NCBI RefSeq assembly: GCF_000331535.1
Contig: NZ_AMZN01000004.1
Coordinates: 54,712-118,711 of the forward strand
Length of the DNA: 64,000 bases
DNA from: Fulvivirga imtechensis AK7
GTDB taxonomy: Bacteria > Bacteroidota > Bacteroidia > Cytophagales > Cyclobacteriaceae
Direction of reading: 5' to 3'
A program made the position numbers and the translations under genes. Every line of letters begins with the position of its first letter. Within the stretch, counting starts at the first letter, position 1. Below, piece after piece: positions 26,693 to 36,477 of the stretch. The notes under the pieces are model-generated. The model was not told the DNA's origin. It ran no database searches and saw only the letters and a list, made by a program, of their open reading frames with translations.

Positions 26693-28354
26693 TCATCGGG
26701 CAGCGCTAAGTATCTGGTTGTACCTGTCTTTGTTATTCAAGACCTCAATAGCTTCCAGTATGGTTTTGTCGCTATCAAAAGTAGACTCTATCGAACCTCT
26801 TTCCAGATAATACCTGGAAGCAATTTCGTCTTCCAGCAGTGTTAAAACCTGATCCTTAAATGCATTCAGATCATTTTCTTTGCTGCTGATCAGTGTCTCT
26901 TCCACTCCTTTGATATGCGCTTCAATATCTTTGAAATACTTTTCCTTCTTGGCGGTTTCTTTTAATTTCTTCAGGGTGGCTTCTACCTCTGTATCATAAG
27001 AATAATCTTTATCTTTCAGCCACTTTTTAAACTCTTCATACTCGGCATTCGACAGCCCGAAGACTTTTGCTTCGGGAATGGAAGGGTGTTCATAGTGATA
27101 CTTTGTGGCATAGTCAAATATGAGCCCCTTGGAGAGCAGTGAATATGCTATTGGTGACAAGGCTTCCTGCTTAGTATTAACATCAGGGTCTATACCTCCG
27201 CCATCTAATACTTTACGGCCATTGCTGGTTTTGAACTCACTCTTCAATGAATCCGGAATTTTACCAACGCTTCCGTCTCCTCTTCTAAAAGTGTAGTCCA
27301 GGGCCTGTATGCACCTGCCGCTGGGAGTGTAATATTTTGCGGTTGTCACTTTTAATTGGGCATTATATGAAAGTGGGCGGGTGATCTGAACCAGCCCTTT
27401 TCCAAAGGATTTTTCCCCTATGATCACGCCTCTGTCATAATCTTGCACAGTACCCGCTACTATTTCCGAAGCGGAGGCGCTTCCACTGTTGACCAATACT
27501 GCCAATGGTATGCCTATATCCACAGGACTGTTCAGGGTTTTGTAAGTAGCATTATTTTCAGCCAGCTTTCCTTTAGTAGATACTACATCCAAACCCTTCG
27601 GAAGGAATACATTAGTAATATTTACAGCTTCCAACAGCAGACCTCCCGGATTGCCTCTGAGGTCAAGGATCACTTTCTCAGCACCCTTATCTTTCAAGGC
27701 GATTACGGCATTCTTCACCTCTTTTCCGGCCTGCATAGTGAAATCCGAAAGTTTAATGTAGCCGATGTTATTCGTAACCATGCCATAGTAGGGAACATTG
27801 CTTATTTTTACCTTTTCTCTTTTAAAGTTTAATGTGATAGGACTGGCACTACCATAGCGTATCACTGTGAGTGACACCGGTGAATTTGCCTGGCCCTTCA
27901 TCAGGTCGCTTGTCGCTTCTCTTGACATTCCCCGGACATCGATGTTATCAATTTTTATTACCTCATCGCCTATTTTGAGCCCGTTTTTTTCTGCAGAGTA
28001 GCCTTCCATTAGCATCACTACCCTTATTTTTCCGTCCACCCGGCTTGTAACAGCACCTATGCCACCATACTGACCCGTGCTTTGCGTTCTGAAATCTTCT
28101 ATATCATCCTCGGGAATATAATTGGTGTAAGGGTCGAGAGATGCGAGCATAGCATCAATACCCGTTTTGATCACCTTATTCGGATTTACTTCATCTACAT
28201 AGAGCGCATTGACCTCTTTGAATAAGGTGGCGAAAATATCCAGGTTCTTGGCAATTTCGAAATAGCGGTCAGCCGGGCTGGTAAAAGCAAAAACTACAAC
28301 CAGTAGCAGCGAGGATAATCCCCAGATCTTAATTTTCTTACTAGAAAAGCTCAT
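26693..28354 (-). CDS. S41 family C-terminal processing protease (CtpA/Prc)
   Basis: The protein has 553 residues: a hydrophobic N-terminus (residues 10-25) as signal or anchor, a PDZ domain (about 85-170, GGIGAVTSR and GLKIGDEVIKIDNIDV), and an S41 catalytic domain (200-375). The Ser-Lys dyad fits S294 in VNSGSASASE and K319 in SFGKGLVQI. A helical C-terminal region follows (about 430-553). These periplasmic proteases trim or degrade envelope proteins, often peptidoglycan hydrolases. The cell-wall genes at 23-26 kb are neighbours, but no operon links them. Confidence 0.93.
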   Translation of the reverse strand: MSFSSKKIKIWGLSSLLLVVVFAFTSPADRYFEIAKNLDIFATLFKEVNALYVDEVNPNKVIKTGIDAMLASLDPYTNYIPEDDIEDFRTQSTGQYGGIGAVTSRVDGKIRVVMLMEGYSAEKNGLKIGDEVIKIDNIDVRGMSREATSDLMKGQANSPVSLTVIRYGSASPITLNFKREKVKISNVPYYGMVTNNIGYIKLSDFTMQAGKEVKNAVIALKDKGAEKVILDLRGNPGGLLLEAVNITNVFLPKGLDVVSTKGKLAENNATYKTLNSPVDIGIPLAVLVNSGSASASEIVAGTVQDYDRGVIIGEKSFGKGLVQITRPLSYNAQLKVTTAKYYTPSGRCIQALDYTFRRGDGSVGKIPDSLKSEFKTSNGRKVLDGGGIDPDVNTKQEALSPIAYSLLSKGLIFDYATKYHYEHPSIPEAKVFGLSNAEYEEFKKWLKDKDYSYDTEVEATLKKLKETAKKEKYFKDIEAHIKGVEETLISSKENDLNAFKDQVLTLLEDEIASRYYLERGSIESTFDSDKTILEAIEVLNNKDRYNQILSAAR

Positions 28355-28691
28355 GTAAATGAATTAGATTTTCCCTGTTAAGGTAACAGCTTTACCTATA
28401 ATAAATGTTTCAGATATTAACGAAACTGAAGGAATTATTGTTGTTTTCGGCAATAGAGTAAAAGAATAGAGCCCTGAAAATGTATGTGAACCAGGTTACC
28501 GACAACTGATTAGCATGTCTCTTCTGGCCTCTGGCTTGAGCCTTCCGACTTCGCGGCTGCATTGGAAAAAGAAGGGATCCGAAATGTTAAATCCCGGATC
28601 CCTGTTAAATCCCGAAATGCCCTTTAATGACAACAATGTATTCTTCCGCCTAAGAAATGTCAAAGCAGGACGCCTCCGGTACTTTGAAATA
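28355..28691. other. Gene-free stretch with terminator
   Basis: It holds the upstream region of ctpA (28355-28500) and the terminator of the carbonic-anhydrase operon (28573-28603). A plus-strand open frame extending over the carbonic anhydrase gene is a shadow. Nothing else was recognised. Confidence 0.55.
28566..28603 (-). terminator. Hairpin terminator of the SulP-carbonic anhydrase operon
   Basis: The arms AGGGATCCG and CGGATCCCT (28573-28581 and 28595-28603) are followed on the minus strand by TTCTTTTTCC. It lies about 90 bases beyond the carbonic anhydrase stop codon. Confidence 0.6.
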
Positions 28692-29336
28692 CTACACTTT
28701 TACCGGGAAATTATAATGATAGATACTTTTGATATCTTCGGGGCCTTTAAATGTGATTCCCAGCTCCTTTATCTTTCCAGTGCCCATACCATATACCCAT
28801 GCATGTATATGCAGGTCTCGTTCAGCCCAGGCTTCCTGCACAATAGAAGTTTTTGCAAGGTTAGCAGCCTGTTCGAAGGTATTGTATTCTACAAGCTTAT
28901 TGGCCCTGTCTGTTTTATCTTCGATCTTATTCAGTTCATCAGCATACTTATCGTATACATCCTTGATATTTCGCAACCAGTTGTTTACCAGCCCGGCATT
29001 GGTGTCAGACATGGCAGTAAGCACCCCGCCACATCCATAGTGACCGCAAACAATAATATGCTTTACCTTTAACACTTGTACGGCATACTGCAATACGCTC
29101 AAAAAATTAAGATCGGTATGCACAACCATATTGGCCACATTGCGATGCACAAATATCTCACCCGACTTAGTTCCCGTGATTTCATTAGCGGGCACCCGGC
29201 TATCTGAGCAGCCGATCCATAAAAACTCAGGGCTTTGCCCTTTGGCCAGGTTTACAAAATAATCCGGGTTAAGCTTCATTTTTTCTTCTACCCATTTTGC
29301 ATTCCCTTCTATGAGTTTGTTATATATTTTTTCCAT
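28692..29336 (-). CDS. Beta-class carbonic anhydrase
   Basis: The protein has 214 residues. Zinc ligands are C43 and, with Asp45 and Arg47, the CSDSR motif, plus H99 and C102 in CGHYGCGG; HRNVANMV is also present. It interconverts CO2 and bicarbonate in the cytosol. The start is one base from the stop of the upstream SulP transporter gene, which indicates a tight operon and a role in bicarbonate supply or pH balance. Confidence 0.96.
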   Translation of the reverse strand: MEKIYNKLIEGNAKWVEEKMKLNPDYFVNLAKGQSPEFLWIGCSDSRVPANEITGTKSGEIFVHRNVANMVVHTDLNFLSVLQYAVQVLKVKHIIVCGHYGCGGVLTAMSDTNAGLVNNWLRNIKDVYDKYADELNKIEDKTDRANKLVEYNTFEQAANLAKTSIVQEAWAERDLHIHAWVYGMGTGKIKELGITFKGPEDIKSIYHYNFPVKV

Positions 29337-29337
29337 T

Positions 29338-30870
29338 TCAATGAATTTCCTTTAGTTCAAGTTTGATATTCTTATGTTTTGCAGTATCCCTGAAGTTGTA
29401 TAGCAACTCTTTCACATCGTAGTCGATATTTTTTGATCCGGAGCCGTCAATTACCACATCGGAATTTTCCGGGATACTCCTCAAAGTGAGGAGTACACTG
29501 CCTTTATTGATAAATGTCACTTCCTCTGCTAATTTAATCTTTATTTTTTTACCCCTTCCATTGGTTTCACTCTCAAAATGATAAGGCGATTTGTAATTAT
29601 TTCTCAATATATAGAAAATAGAAACTGCCATACCGATACCAATACCTGTGAGTAAGTCTGTAAATAAAATAGCGACAACAGTAACTACAAAGGGTATAAA
29701 TTGTCGGCTACCTAATAGGTACATTTCTTTGAAAAGTGACACTTTGGCAAGTTTATAACCTACTACTAGCAGTATAGCTGCCAGTGCGGCAAGTGGTATT
29801 AAATTGAGCACATGTGGCAAAATTACAACTGTGGTTAGCAACAGTATGCCATGTACAATAGCCGACATTTTTGACTTGGCCCCTGCGTCAATGTTCGCAG
29901 AACTTCTGACAATAACTGAGGTCATAGGAAGCCCACCAATCAGGCCGCAGATAACGTTGCCAACTCCCTGAGCCTGTAACTCACGGTTAGTTGGTGTAAT
30001 CCTTTTATATGGGTCCAACTTATCAGTGGCTTCAATACATAATAATGTTTCAATGCTGGCTATTATGGCTATGGTTACTGCCACTACATACACCTGTGGG
30101 TTCATAAAGGCTGAAAAATCAGGCAAAGAGAACTGACCAATAAATTCAGTTGCACTGGAGGCTACAGGTAAAGTTACCAGATGTGTTTCAGACAGGAACA
30201 TATGTGGTAAAAAACTTTCGTAAAACAAGTTCAATAATATACCTGCTATTACCGCCACTAATCCGCCTGGAATAATTTTAAATAAAGTTTTTTTCTTTAA
30301 TGCGGGACGCTCCCAAAGTAGCATAATTCCCAGAGCAACAACAGTAATGATGATGGCGCCAGGCTGGAAGAAATTAATAGCATTTATCAGTTCACTAAAA
30401 GTATTTTCGCCATCCTGCTGCATGAAATAATAGTCGCCTTCAAAATCAGAGTCCCAACCTAATGCATGAGGTATTTGTTTGAGTATCAAAATTAACCCGA
30501 TGGCTGCGAGCATTCCTTTGATAACGGATGAGGGAAAGTAGTGGCTTATAATACCTGCTCTCACAAAGCCGAGCAGAAGTTGTATTATACCGGCAAAAAG
30601 AACGGCCAGAAGGAATGTCTGATAAGATCCCAGGGAATCAATGGCAGACAACACTATTACGGTAAGTCCTGCAGCCGGCCCGCTTACACTCACTGATGAG
30701 CCGCTGAGGTATCCTACCACAATACCACCAATAATACCGGTAATAATTCCTGAAAACAATGGAGCCCCTGAGGCTAATGCTATACCCAGACATAGCGGAA
30801 GCGCTACTAGAAAAACAACCAGTCCTGATGGAATGTCGCTCTTCAGATTAGAAATTAATTTTCTATTCAT
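29338..30870 (-). CDS. SulP family anion transporter (probable bicarbonate uptake)
   Basis: The protein has 510 residues and 10-12 membrane spans. The SulP signature is seen in SDIPSGLVVFLVALPLCLGIALASG and SVSVSGPAAGLTVIV; a C-terminal STAS-like domain covers about residues 435-510 (INKGSVLLTLRSIPENSDVVIDGSGS). SulP proteins carry sulfate, bicarbonate or other anions. Being followed directly by carbonic anhydrase favours bicarbonate, as in BicA-type or fused SulP-CA systems, but sulfate cannot be excluded from sequence alone. Confidence 0.93.
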   Translation of the reverse strand: MNRKLISNLKSDIPSGLVVFLVALPLCLGIALASGAPLFSGIITGIIGGIVVGYLSGSSVSVSGPAAGLTVIVLSAIDSLGSYQTFLLAVLFAGIIQLLLGFVRAGIISHYFPSSVIKGMLAAIGLILILKQIPHALGWDSDFEGDYYFMQQDGENTFSELINAINFFQPGAIIITVVALGIMLLWERPALKKKTLFKIIPGGLVAVIAGILLNLFYESFLPHMFLSETHLVTLPVASSATEFIGQFSLPDFSAFMNPQVYVVAVTIAIIASIETLLCIEATDKLDPYKRITPTNRELQAQGVGNVICGLIGGLPMTSVIVRSSANIDAGAKSKMSAIVHGILLLTTVVILPHVLNLIPLAALAAILLVVGYKLAKVSLFKEMYLLGSRQFIPFVVTVVAILFTDLLTGIGIGMAVSIFYILRNNYKSPYHFESETNGRGKKIKIKLAEEVTFINKGSVLLTLRSIPENSDVVIDGSGSKNIDYDVKELLYNFRDTAKHKNIKLELKEIH

Positions 30871-30970
30871 TATAAAATATATTCAAATAAAATATTGCAA
30901 CCCATTGATCTATGGGTGCATGTAACACCTAAAAAAAAAATGAAAACAGGAGCATCAGCATGATGCTCAA

Positions 30971-30997
30971 AGAAAAGCAACCCATACCAGGGTTGTT
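30971..30997 (-). terminator. Minus-strand terminator of the small secreted protein gene
   Basis: The arms CAACCC (30978-30983) and GGGTTG (30990-30995) are followed on the minus strand by CTTTTCTTT. A second perfect hairpin, GAGCATCA/TGATGCTC (30950-30968), lies directly beyond it. Confidence 0.65.
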
Positions 30998-31011
30998 AAA
31001 AAGAATAGACC

Positions 31012-31383
31012 TTATGCCTCTGGTGGCGGAGTGAGGACGTCCGAAATGTGATCTTTTAAAGCCATGGATCTCCCGGTGCAGTTCTTTTTATAGAGCAGAT
31101 CAGGGATGAAGTACATCTTCTCAAAGTTCATTGTATGTTCTGAGATATGTTTTTCTTCTTCCTCAAACCCAAGGCTCCCTACCGGAATTTGTGTCTCCGG
31201 AATAAAGTCTTTTTTTCCAAGGCAGGTTTCCATTATGAATTCAACAACAGTTTCTATCTCATTGACATAGATAAAGCCCGTCTTACCTATTGCAGCATCA
31301 TTCAGGTTGAGACTGATGTTGAATACCTGTAAGGCTACAATTAGGGTCAGTAAACGTATTGCTGTTGTTCTTTCTTTCCTCAT
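31012..31383 (-). CDS. Small hypothetical protein with N-terminal hydrophobic segment
   Basis: The best start is ATG 31383 (MRKERTTAIRLLTLIVALQVFNIS), giving 123 residues with a short signal-like segment; a longer open frame starting at 31533 adds 50 residues of poor composition. The mature part is acidic in the middle (GFEEEEKHISEH) and ends with TPPPEA, a terminal motif that I associate with small Cytophagales proteins of unknown role. Only two cysteines are present. No domain was recognised. It is divergent from the histidine kinase gene. Confidence 0.6.
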   Translation of the reverse strand: MRKERTTAIRLLTLIVALQVFNISLNLNDAAIGKTGFIYVNEIETVVEFIMETCLGKKDFIPETQIPVGSLGFEEEEKHISEHTMNFEKMYFIPDLLYKKNCTGRSMALKDHISDVLTPPPEA

Positions 31384-31662
31384 CGGAATTATTCTACACG
31401 GAAAAGTCTTGTATTTGGTTTTGCAAAGAACTGAAAAAAATAGGGCTTTATCTAAATTTTTTATCTTGAACAATAGAATAAAGTAACCGGGGAGAAACAC
31501 AAAAACCACTTTAAAGTTGTGCGACCGGGACAAATCTCGTTTAAAATCGATGTGAAAGGACTTTAATGACAGGCGTAAAACGCAGAAAAATCAGATATAG
31601 TTTTATTATGAACTTTAAAAGTATATTTTAGAAGTACCTAAGCCTGCTTTATATTCCAACTA

Positions 31663-33069
31663 TTGAATTTGATCATCAAAAACGAATACTTGCGTAGAGG
31701 TAATATTTTGCTATTGCTTATAGTAATGGTGCTAACCTCGGTTTTGCTGATTTTTATCAATTACTTTACAATTAAAACCTTATCTGCATTGCGTGCTTAT
31801 ACTAATGGAGAGTCTCACTACTCCAAGGCACAAAAAAATGCTACCCGGTACCTGATCATGTATGCCTACTCTGAAAACCCTGGCCATTGGGAAGAATTTC
31901 GAAAGGAGTTGAACGTGATTGAGGGTGGCCGTTCGGCCCGCACGAGTATGGCGGATGGAGGAGATGCCGATATTATCAGGCGAAATTTACTAGCGGCAAG
32001 AAACCACGCTGATGATGTGGATAATATGATATGGCTCTTTGAAAATTTCCAGCATGTTCCATTTATGAAAAGGGCGATCAGGGCCTGGAAAGAGGCAGAT
32101 CAGCTAGTGGCGGAAAAGTATGCCTATGCGTTGGAGATTCGAGAGAAAGTATATCGAAGAAAACTGGGTCAGGATCAAAAGCAAGCGCTTGTTGAGCGGA
32201 TAAATGAATATACCAAAGCAATAAATGAGAAGGAAAATGAATTTTCAGCCATCTTTGGAGATGCGTCAAGAACGCTCAATGGTTATCTCTTCTATTTTAA
32301 TATTCTTATGATCCTATTGATCGTGGGCAGTGGTAGTTTCTTAACCATGTCTATGATCTCCAGCCTCGATGAAAAAAACAGAGATCTTATCAGCACTAAT
32401 GACGAGCTTGATAAGTTCGTGTACAGTGCTTCCCATGATCTTCGCGCACCTATCACCTCAATGAAAGGACTTATAGAAATCTCAAAATTAGAGGGGGACG
32501 ATGAGAAAAAACAACAATACCTTAACCTGATGATGGATACTCTCAACAGGCAGGATCATTTTATCAGAGAGATCATCGATTTTTCCAGGAATAAGAGGAG
32601 CTTGCTAAAGATCCAGGAAATTGATCTGCGGAAAATTGTAGAGTCTACCATCCAGCAGCATCGATATATGGAAGGGGCGGACCGGATCACTTTTGGTACG
32701 GATATAAGAACCGAAAAATTATATAATGATACGCTTCGTGTAGAGATCATCCTGAATAACCTGATCTCAAATGCGATTAAGTATAGTGATAAGAGAAAAA
32801 GTGATCAGTATGTGAACGTGATAACTGACAGTGAAGGCGATAACTGCATAATCGAAGTAGAGGATAACGGGATTGGTATTAGTGATGACGACCAAAAGCG
32901 CATTTTTGAGATGTTTTTTGCGTCTGAGCACAATAGTATGAATTCTGGTTTAGGCCTCTATATTACCAAAGAGACAATTAATAAACTCGGTGGCTCCATA
33001 GAGGTAGAGTCAAAAAGAAACGTGGGTACTACATTTCGTGTTTCTTTACCTAACAGAACAGGCGGTTAA
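31663..33069 (+). CDS. Orphan sensor histidine kinase
   Basis: No ATG lies near the conserved start; TTG 31663 (or TTG 31669) begins the frame, and the first ATG would cut into the first membrane span. The 468 residues form: TM1 (about 14-35), an extracytoplasmic helical sensor region (40-205), TM2 (208-231), HisKA with H258 in SASHDLRAPI, and HATPase_c with NNLISNAIKYS, EDNGIGIS and GLGLYITKE. It phosphorylates an unknown response regulator; none is encoded nearby. It is convergent with the PhoD-like gene, the stops overlapping by 4 bases. Confidence 0.93.
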   Translation: MNLIIKNEYLRRGNILLLLIVMVLTSVLLIFINYFTIKTLSALRAYTNGESHYSKAQKNATRYLIMYAYSENPGHWEEFRKELNVIEGGRSARTSMADGGDADIIRRNLLAARNHADDVDNMIWLFENFQHVPFMKRAIRAWKEADQLVAEKYAYALEIREKVYRRKLGQDQKQALVERINEYTKAINEKENEFSAIFGDASRTLNGYLFYFNILMILLIVGSGSFLTMSMISSLDEKNRDLISTNDELDKFVYSASHDLRAPITSMKGLIEISKLEGDDEKKQQYLNLMMDTLNRQDHFIREIIDFSRNKRSLLKIQEIDLRKIVESTIQQHRYMEGADRITFGTDIRTEKLYNDTLRVEIILNNLISNAIKYSDKRKSDQYVNVITDSEGDNCIIEVEDNGIGISDDDQKRIFEMFFASEHNSMNSGLGLYITKETINKLGGSIEVESKRNVGTTFRVSLPNRTGG

Positions 33070-34118
33070 TTTGCTTCAGCATGAGCCTTGTCAAAGGATA
33101 TGTGGTGCTCCAGAAATGTGCTGTCGTTATGACCTTTTACCTGAAACACGATGCCGGGGGAGCTTTGCTGCCAATTTATTTGCACAAGCCCGTAATTTCT
33201 TTTAATGACCATCTCTCCGACCCGGTATTTGTTTTCTTCCGGCCATACTTCGCTCCAGGTGTGTGTGAGGCCACTGGAAGTGAGGTCGTACAGGGGATAT
33301 GGCAAACCTTCAAGATCTATTTTGGATATTTCTGCAATATGGCGGTCACCGCTAAGGATCAGGGTATTGGCAGGGTGAGTTTTTACAAGTAGCTTAAAAA
33401 GCCGCTCCCTTGACTGAGGAAAGTTGGACCATTTCTCAAAATCATGTTGGGCAGCAATTACCTGTATCCCGGAAACGAGAATATGCATATCAGCATCACT
33501 ATCCGTTAATTCATATTCAAGCCATTGCCACTGCTTCTCTCCAAGCAGATCACCATCTTTATTGGGCAAATACCGGGCTGAGGTCAGCGTGTCGGCAGAG
33601 AGGGTATCTCTGAAGTAACGGGTATCAAGAAGAATTACCTTTATTTTCTTGTTTTTAGGTCCGTAAGAATAAGCATTATAGGCTCCTTCACGCCTCCATA
33701 CAGGGTTGTCAGCAGGTACATCCAGAAAATCGAGCATCAGCCATTTGCTGGAATCTTTCTTGCTAAAATGTTTGCCACCATCATTCATACCATAGTCATG
33801 ATCATCCCAAATGCCTATGACGGGCACTGTGTTGAGCAGGTTTTGATATTCAGGCCTGGATTTTTGTTTGTCGTACCTGGCCTTCATCAGTGTCATGTCA
33901 TGTGTGTCACCGTAAATATTGTCACCACCCAAAATGAGCAGGTCAGGCTGCGCTTTGGTTATTTCAGTCCACAATTGCTCGGGATTATCCTGATGGCTGC
34001 ATGAGCCAAAAGCAATGGTATTTATTATGGGAGCCGTGCTTTCCACTTCCGAACGCTGTATGTTGTGGCAGGCGCTACCTATAATAATTGTCAACAAAAA
34101 ATAGTACTTTGAAGTCAT
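33066..34118 (-). CDS. PhoD-like metallophosphatase lipoprotein
   Basis: The protein has 350 residues and a lipoprotein-type signal (FLLTIIIGSACHN). The metallophosphatase core shows FGSCSHQDNP, LLILGGDNIYGD, WDDHDYGMNDGG, and LILSGDRHIAEI, the last giving metal-binding His and Asp residues. It lacks the N-terminal Ig-like domain of classical PhoD. It would hydrolyse phosphate esters at the cell envelope; the natural substrate is unknown. It is convergent with the histidine kinase by a 4-base stop overlap. Confidence 0.88.
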   Translation of the reverse strand: MTSKYYFLLTIIIGSACHNIQRSEVESTAPIINTIAFGSCSHQDNPEQLWTEITKAQPDLLILGGDNIYGDTHDMTLMKARYDKQKSRPEYQNLLNTVPVIGIWDDHDYGMNDGGKHFSKKDSSKWLMLDFLDVPADNPVWRREGAYNAYSYGPKNKKIKVILLDTRYFRDTLSADTLTSARYLPNKDGDLLGEKQWQWLEYELTDSDADMHILVSGIQVIAAQHDFEKWSNFPQSRERLFKLLVKTHPANTLILSGDRHIAEISKIDLEGLPYPLYDLTSSGLTHTWSEVWPEENKYRVGEMVIKRNYGLVQINWQQSSPGIVFQVKGHNDSTFLEHHISFDKAHAEAN

Positions 34119-34261
34119 GCGGCAAAGATAATGAGGCTTTTAAGGAAGGAAAGTTTTGTTAATATTATTTTTTTGCAAACGTTTGAATAAAATAAGTTAA
34201 ACATTGCAGTTTTGCACACGGTATCAAGACCGCTGCATTCAGCTATTGTACAGTCGAAATA

Positions 34262-35068
34262 ATGAATGAATTGTTAGGATACTTATCCGCACTGGTTATT
34301 GGTTTCACATTAGGGCTTATTGGTGGAGGGGGCTCAATACTTACCGTACCGGCACTGGTGTATCTTGTAGGAATAAATCCGGTATTATCTACAGCCTACT
34401 CTTTATTTGTAGTAGGTACAGCGGCACTGGTGGGCTCCTTTAGTTATATGAAAAAAGGCTTGTTAAGCTATAAAACAGCCCTGGTATTTGCTGTTCCTTC
34501 ATTTATCTCCGTTTTTATCACCCGGAAATTTGTGGTTCCTGCTATTCCCGAGGTGATTTTTACTGTCAACAACTTTCAGCTAACCAAAGACCTGGCGATT
34601 ATGATCTTTTTTGCCTTTATCATGCTTTTGGCTTCGATATCAATGATATGGTCAGGGAGAAAGGCTATGAAGGTAGAGGCTGACAAAAAGCCTGTTTTTA
34701 ATTACCCGATGATACTTCTTGAAGGGACTTTTGTTGGTGTGCTTACCGGTCTGGTAGGGGCCGGGGGAGGCTTTTTGATCATACCTGCTTTGGTACTCTT
34801 GGCTAAGTTGCCTATTAAACTTGCTGTAGGGACCTCTTTATTGATCATCGCGGCAAAGTCTCTTATAGGATTTATAGGGGACATAGGAGAGCAGCCAATA
34901 AACTGGACATTTCTACTCTCTTTTACCGGAGTGGCTATTGTTGGTATCTTTATAGGATCATATACATCAAGGTTTGTGCCTGCATCAAAATTAAAAGCAG
35001 GATTTGGCTGGTTCGTATTATTGATGGCTTGTTATATTTTTGTTGAAGAGCTCTTTTTGAGACTTTAA
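34262..35068 (+). CDS. TauE/SafE family sulfite/organosulfonate exporter-like permease
   Basis: The protein has 268 residues and about eight spans in two halves. Each half begins with the glycine-rich signature of the family: GFTLGLIGGGGSILTVPALVYL and GVLTGLVGAGGGFLIIPALVLL. Transported anions in the family include sulfite, sulfoacetate and others; nothing here narrows the choice. No sulfur-metabolism gene is adjacent. It appears monocistronic. Confidence 0.88.
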   Translation: MNELLGYLSALVIGFTLGLIGGGGSILTVPALVYLVGINPVLSTAYSLFVVGTAALVGSFSYMKKGLLSYKTALVFAVPSFISVFITRKFVVPAIPEVIFTVNNFQLTKDLAIMIFFAFIMLLASISMIWSGRKAMKVEADKKPVFNYPMILLEGTFVGVLTGLVGAGGGFLIIPALVLLAKLPIKLAVGTSLLIIAAKSLIGFIGDIGEQPINWTFLLSFTGVAIVGIFIGSYTSRFVPASKLKAGFGWFVLLMACYIFVEELFLRL

Positions 35069-35148
35069 TTTTAGCTGCCGGGCGTGATTTTTTTGTATAT
35101 TGATGGGGCTTTAATTTATCAACCAATTTTCAATCTATTGCAATACGT

Positions 35149-35760
35149 ATGAAAAAAATATTGCTGACTAGCTTGTGTTCGGTCCTGGTGGGAGGACTCC
35201 TTGCGCAGTACCCTGGTGTTCATGAAAATGCTCCTGTTAATCATGATTGGCAGCATCCGCTCACGGCAAAGCAGGGAAAAAGCATTTTGGATTACTACCT
35301 TCTGCTACCTGATTATATTTTTGAATGTGAAATACCATTTGAACATTCCGAAGCTGCCCGGCTGAATGCAATAAGCTATAAAAGCATTAAGAACGGTTAT
35401 ATAAAAGCGCAAACCAATGAAGGTGAATTCACGGTGGTAATGTTTAAGGACAGGCAGAAGAACCGGGATATCATTGCTATCACTAAATGTGGTGCCGGCT
35501 GCCAGTGTTTTGTAAATACTTATCTGCAGTTTGATACCATGCGGGAATTATGGGTGGATGCTTCTGATGTAATGCCATCGGATGAGGAATTTGAAAGTGT
35601 AGGTAAGAAGCTGGAAGAAGCATCAGGGCAGGAGGTGTGGCCTTTATTTATCCTTCCCGAGCATGGAACTACTATTATGGTAGTAGATGATTTCTCAGAG
35701 GATCGCCAGGAGCTTTATAAACTGGTTTGGGCTGGCGGCAAGTTCAGTATACAAATGTAG
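35149..35760 (+). CDS. Secreted hypothetical protein
   Basis: The protein has 203 residues and a signal peptide ending GGLLAQ. The mature part has a mixed alpha/beta pattern, a Cys cluster CGAGCQCF in the middle (ITKCGAGCQCFVNTYLQF) and an end typical of short beta strands (YKLVWAGGKFSIQM). The cysteine spacing hints at disulfides or a metal site. I do not recognise a named family. It follows the TauE/SafE gene by 80 bases on the same strand, which is not enough to claim an operon. Confidence 0.7.
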   Translation: MKKILLTSLCSVLVGGLLAQYPGVHENAPVNHDWQHPLTAKQGKSILDYYLLLPDYIFECEIPFEHSEAARLNAISYKSIKNGYIKAQTNEGEFTVVMFKDRQKNRDIIAITKCGAGCQCFVNTYLQFDTMRELWVDASDVMPSDEEFESVGKKLEEASGQEVWPLFILPEHGTTIMVVDDFSEDRQELYKLVWAGGKFSIQM

Positions 35761-36077
35761 GTTGTTCATGTTGTTAGATCCGGGTGATACAGGATTAAGC
35801 AGCCTGAGGATTAAAATTTAATATTGGCAATTGGCAAACAGAAGGCGAGTAACAGCCACCAGCTTTAAGCTTCACCCTGTAGGGCGGGTAGCTTGATTAT
35901 TAACTGCAGTGCTTCCGATTTTCTCACCATTCCCTTTTTCGTTTGACCCGCGATACCCCGGACCGGGTGATATGGTCAGTGCAACCTGCACTTCAGCATG
36001 CTTTAAAACCCATTCGTATAAAATCGTCAACGGATGTTCAGGGGCTGCGTAAAATAAGATGTTGAAGAGCATAGGAT
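35761..36077. other. Gene-free stretch, possible remnant
   Basis: A minus-strand open frame (35872-36084) of 70 codons (ILFYAAPEHPLTILYEWVLK and more) has some protein-like character. It lacks a recognisable family and overlaps the start of the next gene, so it is not called as a gene. Nothing else was found. Confidence 0.45.
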
Positions 36078-36434
36078 ATGACAAAGAAGGGTCAATACAT
36101 TTTTTTATGGATGCTTATTTTACTGCTTTGCCTGCAGTTCCTTTTTTCCGGCTTTATGCGATTGGCAGGTGAAAATATTGACTTTGCTATTTGGGGCTGG
36201 TCCTGTACGTTTATATTCTATATCGGATGGCTGGATATAATGATAGCTGTAGGATTGCTAATAGGAAGGGTACGCATCATTGCTACACTTATCTTAATGC
36301 TATCTATGTGTTTCCAGGGGTATGTTTATTTCCTCCATGATGAAATCGCGTTTGTTATGCTCGACCTGGCTTCTGCAGGCCTTGCCCTGATAGTACTCTG
36401 GTATAGCAGGGAAAATCTCCATGTGCATGTTTGA
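36078..36434 (+). CDS. Small four-span membrane protein, DoxX-like
   Basis: The protein has 118 residues and four hydrophobic segments with short loops (LFLWMLILLLCLQFLFSGFMRL, FIFYIGWLDIMIAVGLLIG, IIATLILMLSMCFQGYVYF, FVMLDLASAGLALIVLWY). The SGFMRL turn and GWLDIMIAVGLLIG segment resemble DoxX/DoxD-like membrane proteins, but the match is loose. Function is unknown. It starts with ATG and ends with a His-rich tail (ENLHVHV). Confidence 0.6.
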   Translation: MTKKGQYIFLWMLILLLCLQFLFSGFMRLAGENIDFAIWGWSCTFIFYIGWLDIMIAVGLLIGRVRIIATLILMLSMCFQGYVYFLHDEIAFVMLDLASAGLALIVLWYSRENLHVHV

Positions 36435-36477
36435 GGCTTAACCTTTGCTTTCGGCTGACGGCAGAACAGCGAGGGAG

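Noticed and set aside
35872..36084. 70-codon minus-strand frame
   Set aside because: It overlaps the start of the next gene, has no family features and no signal; noted only as a possible remnant.
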